Positions 28,124-36,379 of a stretch of 64,000 bases of DNA are shown here, piece by piece (the first letter of the stretch is position 1; every line of letters starts with the position of its first letter). Origin of the DNA: Streptomyces sp. CA-210063 (GTDB taxonomy: Bacteria > Actinomycetota > Actinomycetes > Streptomycetales > Streptomycetaceae); the NCBI RefSeq assembly GCF_024612015.1, contig NZ_CP102512.1, positions 682,001-746,000 of the forward strand. Direction: 5' to 3'. The position numbers and the translations under genes are program-made. The notes under the pieces are model-generated. The model was not told the origin of the DNA, did no database searches, and saw nothing but the letters and a program-made list of their open reading frames with translations.

Positions 28124-29164
28124 ATGCGCGCGTGTGTTGTCCACGGAGCCGGCGATCTCCGGGTCGAGGAGCGGCCGTACACCGGTCCCGCGCCCGGTGA
28201 GATCGCGGTCGCCGTCGCGCTCGGCGGGATCTGCGGCAGTGACCTGCACTACTACCACCGGGGCCGGGTGGGCGACTTCGCGGTGAGCGAGCCCATGGTG
28301 CTGGGCCATGAGGTGGTCGGCCATGTCGCCGCGCTCGGGCCCGGGGTCGAGGGGCCGGCCGCTCCGGCGGTGGGCGTGGCCGTCGCGATCCATCCCGCCA
28401 CGCCCTGCGGGGTGTGCCCCGAGTGCGCCCGCGGCAGGCGCAACATCTGCGCCCACACCCGCTATCTGGGCAGCGCGGCGCACACCCCGCACGTCCAGGG
28501 CGGCTTCGCGCAGCTGATCACCGTGCCCGCGGACCAGATCCGGGCGCTGCCGCCCGGGCTGAGCCTGCGCCGGGCCGTGCTCGCCGAGCCGCTGTCGGTG
28601 GCGCTGCACGCCGTGCGCCGGGCGGGCCAGGTGAGCGGCGGGCGCGTGCTGGTCGCCGGGGCCGGGCCCATCGGCTGTCTCGTCGTGGCGGCGCTGCGGC
28701 ACGCCGGCGCCGCCGAGATCGTCGTCAGCGACCTCCACGACGAACCGCTGCGCATCGCCGGCGAGATGGGCGCCACCGCCACCGTACGGGCGGACCGGGC
28801 CGACGATCCCGCCTGGGCCGGGGCCTTCGACATCGCCGTGGAGGCGTCCGGGGCACCGGCCGGGCTGCGGAGCTGTGTGGAGCGGGTGCGGCGCGGTGGC
28901 ACCGTCGTCATGCTCGGGCTGCTGCCGCCCGGGGAGATCGGGCTGCTGGGCAATGTCGCGGTCACCCGCGAGCTCGAACTGCGCGGGGCCTTCCGCTTCG
29001 ACACGGAGTTCGACGAGGCCCTGGCCCTGCTGGCCCAGGGCCTCCCCGTCGAGCCGGTCGTCACCCACACCTTCCCGCTGGAGCGGTCCGTCGCCGCGTT
29101 CGACACGGCTCAGGACCGCACCGTCGCCTCCAAGGTGCTGCTGGAGCTGTCCGGGGAGGCGTGA
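28124..29164 (+). CDS. L-idonate 5-dehydrogenase-like zinc alcohol dehydrogenase
   Basis: 346 residues from the ATG at 28124 with AAGGAG upstream; the longer open frame before it overlaps the SDR gene and is discarded. Medium-chain dehydrogenase: catalytic zinc ligands in GGICGSDLHYY and GHEVVGHV, structural zinc site CGVCPECARGRRNIC, Rossmann motif VAGAGPIGCLVV. The sequence GGICGSDLHYYHRGRVGDF is characteristic of IdnD/sorbitol-dehydrogenase-like enzymes. It would oxidise L-idonate to 5-ketogluconate, the substrate of the preceding IdnO-like enzyme. No kinase or permease accompanies the set here. Confidence 0.87.
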   Translation: MRACVVHGAGDLRVEERPYTGPAPGEIAVAVALGGICGSDLHYYHRGRVGDFAVSEPMVLGHEVVGHVAALGPGVEGPAAPAVGVAVAIHPATPCGVCPECARGRRNICAHTRYLGSAAHTPHVQGGFAQLITVPADQIRALPPGLSLRRAVLAEPLSVALHAVRRAGQVSGGRVLVAGAGPIGCLVVAALRHAGAAEIVVSDLHDEPLRIAGEMGATATVRADRADDPAWAGAFDIAVEASGAPAGLRSCVERVRRGGTVVMLGLLPPGEIGLLGNVAVTRELELRGAFRFDTEFDEALALLAQGLPVEPVVTHTFPLERSVAAFDTAQDRTVASKVLLELSGEA

Positions 29165-29170
29165 TGGGCG

Positions 29171-31387
29171 TCAGACCTCGGTGAAGGTCCACAGCAGGTT
29201 GGTGCTGTTGCCCCAGGCCCACTGCTTGGCGACCGAGCCGGAGGAGACATTGCCGCCGCCGTCGAGGACGAGTCCCGTGGTGCGGTTGGCGAGGGAGTAA
29301 CGGCCGTCGCCGCGGTGGGTGATCAGCCACTGCTGGTTCGTGCCGCCGTTCCACTCGGCCTGCTTGACGGTGGCGCCGCCGCTGGTGGCACCCCACCCGT
29401 CGGCGACCATGCCGTTGCCCCGGTTCTCCAGCCTGTAGTGGCCGTCGCCGAGGTGGACGGCGTGCCACTGGAGGTTGGTGGAGCCGTCCCAGGTCCACTG
29501 CTTGAGGTCGGAGCCGCCGGCGACGTCGCCTCCGCTGTCCAGGGCCAGGCCGTTGGTGACGTTGGTGATCCGGAACCGGGCGGAGGGGGCGAACATGACC
29601 TTCAGCGAGGTGATCCCGTTCCGGATCCGGGGGTTGTCGGCGGTGAAGGTCCAAGCGGTGCCGGTGAAGTCGTCGCCGGAGTGGCCGACCATCTCGTAGC
29701 CCGGGGCGAGCTTCAGTGAGGAGAGGGTGCGCGGCGGCATGCCGGAGAGGGTGAGCTGTTCGGCCGTGTGGTCGCCGAGGGCGAGTACGGCGCTGTCGCC
29801 CGAGTAGCGGGCGTCCTTGAAGACCAGGGCGCCGGTGAGGGGCTGGAGAGTGGGGATCCGGCCGGAGAAGCGGAACTTGAGGACGTACGCGGGGGCCTCG
29901 AAGGGGGCCGCCGACGGAAGGGTCACCTTCAGGCCGGTCGCGTCCTGCGTCGGGGTGGCGAGGTCGATGTAGGTGCCGGCCGTGGTGTCGAGGAGTTTCA
30001 CCGAGGACAGCGAGCCCAGGTCGATCCGGTCGGAGTTGAGCGTCTTGACGGTCAGCGAACTGCCCGGCCAGCCCAGGACCGTCGCGTAGAGGACCGTGCT
30101 CGCCTTGTCGCGGGTGAACCGGATGTCCTGCGCGGTGCCGGCGGTGGGCCGGGTGAAGGAGCCGCCGCCCATCTTGGTCGGGCCCTCGCCGTACGCGGTC
30201 CAGGCCCGGGTGTCGTAGACCGACTCACCGAAGCGCTTCAGATAGTCGCCGATGCCGAGCAGGATGTCGCGCTGGCCCTGCGGGATGGTGCCGTCGGCCT
30301 GGGGCGCGATGTTGAGCAGCATGTTGCCGTTCTTGCTGACCCGGTCGACGAACGAGTGCAGCATCTGCGCGAGCGAGTAGTAGCCGATGCCCTCGGTGTA
30401 GCACCAGCTGGTGTTGGAGATGCTGTCGTCGGTCAGCCAGTAGGGCGCGGTGAGGTCGGCGGGGCCGCCGCGCTCGTAGTCGAAGACCGAACCGTGGCTG
30501 TTGAAGCCGTCCTTGTAGGTGGAGACGACCTCCTTGCCCCACGTGTCGGCCTGGTTGAAGTAGTACGACAGGAAGTTCAGCCGCTGCGCCTCGTCGACCT
30601 CCGGCAGATTGAAGTCCTGCCACAGGATGTCCGGCTGCGCCCGGTCGACGACCTCCTTGAGCTTGTCGAACCAGAGCTGGTTCTCCTCGGCGTGGCTCAA
30701 CTGCCCGTAGAACTTCTTCAGGCTGGGCTCGGTCTGCGCCGGGGCGTGCTCGAAGAAGCCGGTGAAGTTGTACGCGTGGTGCATCGCCACCAGCAGCTTC
30801 AGGTTCTTGGCGCGGATGGCGTCGGCGAACAGCTCCAGCAGGTCGAGCCGTGGGCCCTTGGCCACGGAGTTCCACTCGTTGACCTGGCTGTCCCACATCG
30901 AGTAGCCGTCGTGGTGCTCGGCGACCGGCCCGGCGAACCGGGCGCCCGCGTCGACGAACAGTTGCACCCACTCGTCGGGGTCGAAGTTCCCGCCGGCCGA
31001 CTTGAGCTTCGGCGCGAACTCCTTGTGGTTCCCCGCCAGGTCGTCCGCTCCGTCGACGAAGTTGTGGTACGGCCACACGGACGGATCGCCGTACGTGGCG
31101 ATGTGGTGCCTGTTCGCCTTGTGGCCGGAGTCGTACATGTGGCGCGGATACCACTCGTTGTCGTACGCGGGGACGCTGAACACGCCCCAGTGGAAGTAGA
31201 TGCCGAACTTGGCGTCCCGGAACCACTCGGGGGCGGCGGGGTGTTGGTTCACGGAGTCCCAGGTGGGTGTGTAGGTCCTCGGGGCGGCCAGGGCGCGCCC
31301 GGCCACGAACACGTCGGTGGCCGCTGCGGCCGCGACGACGGCCGTGGCGCCGACCAGTAACCTGCGCCTGCTGATCGATTGCGACAT
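29171..31387 (-). CDS. Secreted GH29 alpha-L-fucosidase with ricin-type lectin domain
   Basis: About 738 residues from the ATG at 31387; a GTG two codons earlier is possible and no ribosome site is seen for either. The N-terminus has a twin-arginine signal (SRRRLLVGATAVVAAAAA) ending near ALAAP. Residues about 45-430 are a GH29 catalytic domain: FGIYFHWGVFSVPAY, FAGPVAEHHDGYSMWDS, and PDILWQDFN, where the Asp after WQ should be the nucleophile. A beta-sandwich follows. The last ~130 residues are a ricin-B/CBM13 lectin with repeated QW motifs (LQWHAV, NQQWLITH, LLWTFTEV). It should release terminal L-fucose from glycans outside the cell. Confidence 0.92.
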   Translation of the reverse strand: MSQSISRRRLLVGATAVVAAAAATDVFVAGRALAAPRTYTPTWDSVNQHPAAPEWFRDAKFGIYFHWGVFSVPAYDNEWYPRHMYDSGHKANRHHIATYGDPSVWPYHNFVDGADDLAGNHKEFAPKLKSAGGNFDPDEWVQLFVDAGARFAGPVAEHHDGYSMWDSQVNEWNSVAKGPRLDLLELFADAIRAKNLKLLVAMHHAYNFTGFFEHAPAQTEPSLKKFYGQLSHAEENQLWFDKLKEVVDRAQPDILWQDFNLPEVDEAQRLNFLSYYFNQADTWGKEVVSTYKDGFNSHGSVFDYERGGPADLTAPYWLTDDSISNTSWCYTEGIGYYSLAQMLHSFVDRVSKNGNMLLNIAPQADGTIPQGQRDILLGIGDYLKRFGESVYDTRAWTAYGEGPTKMGGGSFTRPTAGTAQDIRFTRDKASTVLYATVLGWPGSSLTVKTLNSDRIDLGSLSSVKLLDTTAGTYIDLATPTQDATGLKVTLPSAAPFEAPAYVLKFRFSGRIPTLQPLTGALVFKDARYSGDSAVLALGDHTAEQLTLSGMPPRTLSSLKLAPGYEMVGHSGDDFTGTAWTFTADNPRIRNGITSLKVMFAPSARFRITNVTNGLALDSGGDVAGGSDLKQWTWDGSTNLQWHAVHLGDGHYRLENRGNGMVADGWGATSGGATVKQAEWNGGTNQQWLITHRGDGRYSLANRTTGLVLDGGGNVSSGSVAKQWAWGNSTNLLWTFTEV

Positions 31388-31520
31388 ACGCACGAACGTC
31401 AGGCATGTGACGTACCACTGTCAACGGTCGTGCAGGGATGAATGTGCCTGCCGGGACCGGGATGTGAGCGGTTTGCTCCGGAAGAAAGCTGGTTGCTCAG
31501 GGGGAGACATCACATGTCTG

Positions 31521-31600
31521 ACGGTCAAGGCCATCGATCAGCTCCGCGAGCTGATCCGCTCGGGCGCGTTGATCCCTGGTCCGAAGCCGCCTCCGGAGAA
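31521..31600 (+). pseudogene. Remnant of a GntR-family regulator (DNA-binding helix only)
   Basis: The frame through 31521 reads TVKAIDQLRELIRSGALIPG and then PKPPPEN. This matches the opening of a GntR/FadR winged helix, where the next residues are normally RLPSE-like. The rest of the domain and the effector domain are missing, and the frame ends at 31694 after unrelated sequence (GFRIAEKVLPRIPGW), which I do not recognise. No start codon with a ribosome site is present. I read it as a decayed regulator fragment. The remainder of 31394-31894 shows nothing else that I can support. Confidence 0.5.
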
Positions 31601-31894
31601 CGCCAGAATCCCGTTTCCCCTCCCGACGATCACCGGCTTCCGCATCGCCGAAAAGGTCCTGCCGAGGATCCCGGGCTGGAAGACCGCCGACTGACGGGTC
31701 GTCTCACCCTCAGGCCCCCGGTCTCGGCAGGTCCGCGTCCTCGGGCAAGCCGCTGAACTGCTAGGTCACCATCAGGTTCCCCAGTCACTGAAAAGTGCGT
31801 TCTTCCATGTCGGGGCGCACTCTCCTACGGTTCCCGAGTAACCACAAGAGAGCACGCGGGCCGCCCGGCTCGCGCGGCAAGGAGGCGTACAGCA

Positions 31895-32302
31895 ATGGCC
31901 ATCACCTTCGTCAACCCCGGCGGACTGCCGAAGATCGACGCGTACCGGCAGGTGTCGATCGCGTCCGGTTCGAAGCTGGTCTTCATCGCCGGCCAGGTCT
32001 CCTGGGACGCCGCCGAAGTCACGGTCGGCGAGGGCGACCTGGCCGCCCAGGTCGAGCAGTGCTACCTCAACATCGGTACCGCTCTGGCCGAGGCCGGCGC
32101 CTCCTTCGACGACGTGGCGAAGCTGAACATCCACGTCGTCGACTGGACGCCCGACAAGATGCCCGCGCTCATGGAGGGGATCTCCCGGGCAGCCGCCAAG
32201 CTGGGAGTGGCCCCGACTCCTCCGGCCACGCTCCTGGGCGTCGCCGCCCTGGACATCCCCGAGCACCTGGTCGAGATCGAGGCCACGGCGGTCGTCGACT
32301 GA
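31895..32302 (+). CDS. RidA/YjgF-family protein
   Basis: 135 residues, ATG with AAGGAGG about nine bases upstream. The family core is visible: FIAGQVSWDA, QVEQCYLNIGTALAEAGASFDDV, then PTPPATLLGVAAL. RidA proteins hydrolyse reactive enamine/imine intermediates to ketones. In this member the usual catalytic Arg of the RidA subgroup (in xRSCVxV) is not present; the equivalent stretch reads PPATLLGV, so it belongs to another Rid subgroup and its activity is uncertain. It is intact although flanked on both sides by gene remnants. Confidence 0.85.
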   Translation: MAITFVNPGGLPKIDAYRQVSIASGSKLVFIAGQVSWDAAEVTVGEGDLAAQVEQCYLNIGTALAEAGASFDDVAKLNIHVVDWTPDKMPALMEGISRAAAKLGVAPTPPATLLGVAALDIPEHLVEIEATAVVD

Positions 32303-32448
32303 CGGCGGCCAGGCCGATGAGCAGGGCGAACAGGCCACAGCCGTCCCACTAGAAGCCCGAGCACCGGCGCGCGCCCGGCGCGACGCGGCACCACGCGCCG
32401 GTCAGACGGGCTTCGCCGTCGTCCCCCGCAGGACGAGACGCGGCCGCC

Positions 32449-32696
32449 GATGTGTTCATCCAGGCCGTGGCGGCGCAGGGCGACGCCCTGCACCGGCCGA
32501 TCGCTCAGGCGCTGGTCGCGGCGGGCAAGCACGTGCTGTGCGAGAAGCCGCTCGCCGGATCACTCGAAGACGCCCGCGGGATGGCGGAGTCGGAGCGTTC
32601 CGCCGAGTCGCGCTGCGGACCATGGAGATCATCAAGGCCGTCGTCGAGTCCTCCCAGGCCGGTGGCGCCGCCGTCATGCTCCCGCCCGCCGCCTGA
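32449..32696 (+). pseudogene. Internally deleted Gfo/Idh/MocA oxidoreductase
   Basis: The frame at 32449-32590 encodes VFIQAVAAQGDALHRPIAQ and then ALVAAGKHVLCEKPLAG with LEDARGMA, the unmistakable cofactor-domain core with the EKP motif of Gfo/Idh/MocA dehydrogenases. After about 32600 the frame changes, and 32613-32696 reads LRTMEIIKAVVESSQAGGAA followed by VMLPPAA and a stop, the usual end of such proteins. The N-terminal Rossmann motif and about 200 central residues are missing, with a frameshift at the junction. This is a deletion pseudogene. A short open frame at 32703-32793 (MEHTSLQGYSPAEGL) is unrecognised. Confidence 0.75.
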
Positions 32697-32851
32697 CCAC
32701 CCATGGAGCACACGAGCCTTCAGGGCTACTCCCCGGCCGAAGGACTCGTCCTGGCCGCCGAGAACCCGCACGCCGCCTCGGCAGCCGTCTGACGGACACC
32801 GCGTGACAAGGGCCGCGCACCCGCCGACCGGTGGGCGCGGGGTCGGGTCCT

Positions 32852-34027
32852 TCACCACGCCTGTTCGTCAAGGGCGTCGACCGCCCACGCGGCCGCATGG
32901 GGGCCGAACTCGTTCCGGGCCGCCTGGGCGGCCAGGCGGGCGTTCCGTGCCCGCGCCTCCGGTCCGTCCGGCAGGTGGTAGTCCTCGCCTGCCCGCGCGG
33001 AACTGGCCTGCACCTTCGTGGCGGTGGCCAGTCGTCGGCGTACGTACCGGTCGAGCGCGTCGGGTACGTCGGCCGGTGTCGCGCCGGTGAGGGTGTCGCC
33101 GAGCACGGTCGCGTCGACGAGTGCCTGTGCCGCGCCCTGGGCCTGGAAGGGCACCATCGCGTGGGCGCTGTCGCCGAGCAGGGTCACGCGCCCGATGTTC
33201 CAGCGGGCGAGCGGGGCGCGGGTGTGGATGCCGTAGCGGAACACCGTCCCCGTGCGTGCGAGGACGGTGAGCACCCGGGGGTCCCACCCGTCGAAGGCCC
33301 GCAATTGCTCCCCCGGCTCGGCCCGGGCGGTCCAGGATTCCCGCGCCTTCTCCGCCCCGATGACGCCCACGACGTTGAGCAGTTCGCCGCGACGCACCCA
33401 GTAGTGCACGAAGTGCCGGCCCGGTCCGAGCCAGAGCGCGTACTCCGGCAGGTCCAGATCGGCGACCTTGTCGGCCGGAAGCAGCGCCCGGTAGGCGGCG
33501 GTTCCCGAGAACAGGGCCTCGTCCGCGCCGAACAGCCACCGGCGGGCCGCGGACCGCACGCCGTCCGCGGCCACGACCAGGTCCGCCTCCAGGCGCTCGC
33601 CACCGGCGGTCGTCACGTGGGCGGACCTGTCGTCCTGTCCGATGCCCACGACCGCGGTGTTCAGCCGCACCGACTCGGGCGGCACCGCGGCGGCCAGGGC
33701 CTGGTGCAGATCGGCCCGGTGGACCTGGAGGTACGGCGCCCCGAACGCGTCCTCGGCCTCGCGTCCCAGCGCGTAGCGGCAGATCTCGCCGCCGTCGGAC
33801 CACGTACGGAAGCTCAGCCGGGACGGTCGGGTGGACCGCGCGACGACCGCGTCGAGCAGACCCAGTCGACGCAGTACCCGTGTGGCGTTGGGCGCGAGCT
33901 GGATTCCCGCGCCGATCTCGGTGAAGCGCGGTGTCTGTTCGACCAGCGTCACCTCGCACCCGGCGCGACGCAGGCTCAGGGTCGCGGCCAGTCCCCCGAT
34001 ACCCGCACCCACGACGATCGCCCTCAT
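32852..34027 (-). CDS. FAD-dependent aromatic monooxygenase (salicylate/3-hydroxybenzoate hydroxylase type)
   Basis: 391 residues. Class A flavoprotein hydroxylase: N-terminal FAD motif VVGAGIGGLAATLSLRRAG, then EQTPRFTEIGAGIQLAPNA, the DG motif VVAADGVRSAAR near residue 155, and the second FAD motif TLLGDSAHAMVPFQAQGAAQ near residue 280. This pattern is close to salicylate 1-hydroxylase and 3-hydroxybenzoate 6-hydroxylase, which hydroxylate phenolic acids with NAD(P)H and oxygen. The substrate cannot be fixed. No ring-cleavage gene is adjacent, but such genes occur 15 kb downstream. Confidence 0.88.
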   Translation of the reverse strand: MRAIVVGAGIGGLAATLSLRRAGCEVTLVEQTPRFTEIGAGIQLAPNATRVLRRLGLLDAVVARSTRPSRLSFRTWSDGGEICRYALGREAEDAFGAPYLQVHRADLHQALAAAVPPESVRLNTAVVGIGQDDRSAHVTTAGGERLEADLVVAADGVRSAARRWLFGADEALFSGTAAYRALLPADKVADLDLPEYALWLGPGRHFVHYWVRRGELLNVVGVIGAEKARESWTARAEPGEQLRAFDGWDPRVLTVLARTGTVFRYGIHTRAPLARWNIGRVTLLGDSAHAMVPFQAQGAAQALVDATVLGDTLTGATPADVPDALDRYVRRRLATATKVQASSARAGEDYHLPDGPEARARNARLAAQAARNEFGPHAAAWAVDALDEQAW

Positions 34028-34117
34028 GCCCCCACCTCAGGTCGACGTCCCTTCACGCTACCGGCGGACGACGACCTGAGGCAGGCGCGCGACGACCCGA
34101 AGCCGCCGCGCCCCCGC

Positions 34118-34984
34118 TCAGAGTGGGGTGCGTTCCACCGGAATCCACAGCTCCGCGTCCGCCTGTGCCGCGTCCTGCGACAGCCGGGTCCGCAGGATCT
34201 CGGGGCCCGGGCGGCTCCGGTAGGGATTCGAAGGGAACCACTGGGTGAACACGTCGCGCCACAGATGCTGGAGCGCCTGCGGGAACGGCCCGGAGTTCTC
34301 GAAGACGGCCCAGGTCCCGGCCGGCACGGTGAGTGCGTCCATGCCCTCGGGCACGGCGGCGCGGGTCACCGCGCCGTGCCAGTAGTCGAGTTCGGTCCCT
34401 TCGGCTCGGCTGTCGTCGAGCTTGTCACTGACCGCGACGATCCCCTCCGGTTCCTGATCGGACAGGCTCTCGATCTGTCGTAGCGTCTCCTGGCCGATAC
34501 CGCGGATGAAGTCGGCGATCGCCGGGTTCATCCCCTCGTGCACGAGGGGGACCCGAGCCTTCCTCCCGACCACCCGGAACTCCTCCTTCTCCACGACCCG
34601 ATAGCGCATGCTGCTGCTCCCTTCGACGACGAGTCGGAAGGACATCCGGGGCTGGGACCGCAGCGTCGCACCGGTCCGCCGGGCCTCCCCGGGACCGACG
34701 CCGTGCATCGCGCGGAACGCCCGCGCGAACGCCTCCCCCGAGCCGTAGCCGTAGCGCACCGCGATCTCCAGCAGCGTCCGCTCGTCCGCCAGTACCTCGG
34801 CGCCCGCGACGGTCAGCCGCCGGCGCCGGACGTACTCCGACAGCGGCATGCCCGCCAGCGCGGAGAAGAGCCGTCGGAGGTGGTACTCCGACGTCACCGC
34901 GATCCGTGCCAGGTCGGCCACCTCGATCCGCTGATCGAGGTGGCGCTCGATGTGCTCCATGGCCTGGTTCAGCCGCTCCAGCAC
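34118..34984 (-). CDS. AraC-family regulator with GyrI-like effector domain
   Basis: 288 residues, GTG start at 34984 with AAGGAGG five bases upstream. Residues 1 to about 105 carry two AraC helix-turn-helix units (VADLARIAVTSEYHLRRLFSAL and LLEIAVRYGYGSGEAFARAFRAMHG). From about 125 a GyrI-like small-molecule-binding domain follows (MRYRVVEKEEFRVVGRKARV, and WAVFENSGPFPQAL), as in Rob- or BmrR-type multidrug sensors. Targets are not evident; it is not clearly linked to its neighbours. An unlinked drug- or stress-response role is possible. Confidence 0.9.
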   Translation of the reverse strand: MLERLNQAMEHIERHLDQRIEVADLARIAVTSEYHLRRLFSALAGMPLSEYVRRRRLTVAGAEVLADERTLLEIAVRYGYGSGEAFARAFRAMHGVGPGEARRTGATLRSQPRMSFRLVVEGSSSMRYRVVEKEEFRVVGRKARVPLVHEGMNPAIADFIRGIGQETLRQIESLSDQEPEGIVAVSDKLDDSRAEGTELDYWHGAVTRAAVPEGMDALTVPAGTWAVFENSGPFPQALQHLWRDVFTQWFPSNPYRSRPGPEILRTRLSQDAAQADAELWIPVERTPL

Positions 34985-35162
34985 CCCGGCCTCCTTCCCT
35001 TCCGATCACCCACGTTAGGAAGGAACCACCCTGCCGGACCCGACATCCTGTGCCCGCTCCGGTCGGGTACGAAAGTCCCGGCGGGCCGTGCCGACGTCCT
35101 GGCTCCGGCAGGAGCCTGACGCGAGCAGGACCGTGATTTGTTGAGACGTCCTGACAAACCCG

Positions 35163-35213
35163 TTGACATCACCGATGGGCGGCTCCATAGTCATGCCACT
35201 AGAGCGCACTAGT
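35163..35213 (+). promoter_or_regulatory. Promoter and ACTAG-N6-CTAGT operator before the binding-protein gene
   Basis: TTGACA (35163-35168) and CATAGT (35186-35191) are 17 bases apart. The 16-base site ACTAGAGCGCACTAGT (35198-35213) follows immediately, with perfect inverted arms ACTAG/CTAGT. An almost identical site (15 of 16 bases) lies in the same position at the other promoter of this regulon (37565-37580). Both are followed by a near-copy of AGCGCG. The LacI protein encoded between them is the obvious binder. Confidence 0.75.
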
Positions 35214-35282
35214 AAAGCGCGCCAGTGGCCGGGCCACAGGTCCGCATACCCACCCTGACCAGCACAGCGAGGTGCGAGGGAC

Positions 35283-36287
35283 ATGCACAGACACCATCGA
35301 GTCGCCGCTCTGACCGCCACCCTTCTGGCCGGCGCCCTGTTCGCCGCCGGCTGCTCCAGCAGCTCCGGTGGAAAGGAGTCCGAGGAGGGCGGGGACACCG
35401 CTGCCGCGGGCAAGGCCGACACCCCCCGCATGACCGTGGCCATGGTCACCCACGCCTCCCCCGGCGACACCTTCTGGGACCTCATCCGCAAGGGCGCCCA
35501 GGCGGCGGCCGCCAAGGACAACATCGAGCTCGTCTACTCCGCCGACCCCAACGCCGGCAACCAGGCCAACCTCGTGCAGAACGCCATCGACCAGAAGGTC
35601 GACGGTATCGCGCTCACCGCCGCCAAGCCGGACGCCATGAAGGACGTCGTCGCGAAGGCCACGGCCGCGGGCATCCCGGTCGTCGGCTTCAACTCCGGCG
35701 TCGACGACTGGAAAGAACTCGGCATGCTGGAGTACTTCGGCCAGGACGAGAACATCGCGGGCCAGGCCTTCGGCGAACGCCTCGACGAGGCGGGCGCCAA
35801 GCACGCCCTGTGCGTCATCCAGGAGCAGGGGCAGGTCGCCCTGGAGGCCCGCTGCGCCGGCCTGAAGAAGGGCTTCGGCGGCACGACCGACATCCTCTAC
35901 GTCAACGGCACCGACATGCCTTCCGTGAAGTCGACGATCACCGCCAAGCTCAAGCAGGACTCGTCCATCGACCGGGTGGTCACCCTGGGCGCCCCGATCG
36001 CGCTGACCGCCGTGCAGTCGGTGTCCGACGCGGCCAGTGAGGCCAAGGTCGCGACCTTCGACCTCAACAAGGACCTCGTGCGGGCCGTCCAGGACGGTGA
36101 TGTCGAGTTCGCCGTCGACCAACAGCCCTACCTCCAGGGCTACTTGGCCGTCGACGGTCTGTGGCTCCACAAGACCAACGGCAACTTCAGCGGCGGCGGC
36201 ACCGCCCCCGTCCTCACCGGCCCCGCCTTCATCACCAAGGAGAACGTGGACGACGTAGCCGAGTTCGCGGCGAAGGGCACCCGCTGA
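35283..36287 (+). CDS. Sugar/cyclitol ABC substrate-binding lipoprotein (orphan)
   Basis: 334 residues. Lipoprotein signal with lipobox FAAGC (Cys24) and a Ser/Gly linker. The mature part is a type I binding protein: MVTHASPGDTFWDLIRKGAQ, NAIDQKVDGIALT, VATFDLNKDLVRAV. It resembles inositol/ribose-type binding proteins. Unusually, no permease or ATPase gene follows; the next gene is convergent, across a hairpin terminator. It shares its operator with the inositol-like operon that starts at 37633, so its ligand is probably that regulon's substrate. It may feed a transporter encoded elsewhere or act as a sensor. Confidence 0.9.
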   Translation: MHRHHRVAALTATLLAGALFAAGCSSSSGGKESEEGGDTAAAGKADTPRMTVAMVTHASPGDTFWDLIRKGAQAAAAKDNIELVYSADPNAGNQANLVQNAIDQKVDGIALTAAKPDAMKDVVAKATAAGIPVVGFNSGVDDWKELGMLEYFGQDENIAGQAFGERLDEAGAKHALCVIQEQGQVALEARCAGLKKGFGGTTDILYVNGTDMPSVKSTITAKLKQDSSIDRVVTLGAPIALTAVQSVSDAASEAKVATFDLNKDLVRAVQDGDVEFAVDQQPYLQGYLAVDGLWLHKTNGNFSGGGTAPVLTGPAFITKENVDDVAEFAAKGTR

Positions 36288-36322
36288 CCGCTGCGGCCCG
36301 TATCAGCGCGATGGCACCGCCT

Positions 36323-36360
36323 GGAGCGTCCGGCATCGCACACGCGGTGCCGGACGCTCC
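36323..36360. terminator. Bidirectional hairpin between convergent genes
   Basis: A perfect 13-base-pair stem (36323-36335 with 36348-36360, arm GGAGCGTCCGGCA) with a 12-base loop lies midway between the binding-protein gene and the convergent LacI gene. There is no long T-tract, which is usual for Streptomyces, so it probably works for both directions. Confidence 0.8.
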
Positions 36361-36379
36361 CATGATCCATGGCCTGGGG

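Noticed and set aside
32703..32793. A 30-codon frame beginning MEHTSLQGYS after the oxidoreductase remnant
   Set aside because: No ribosome site and no recognised family; probably part of the decayed stretch.
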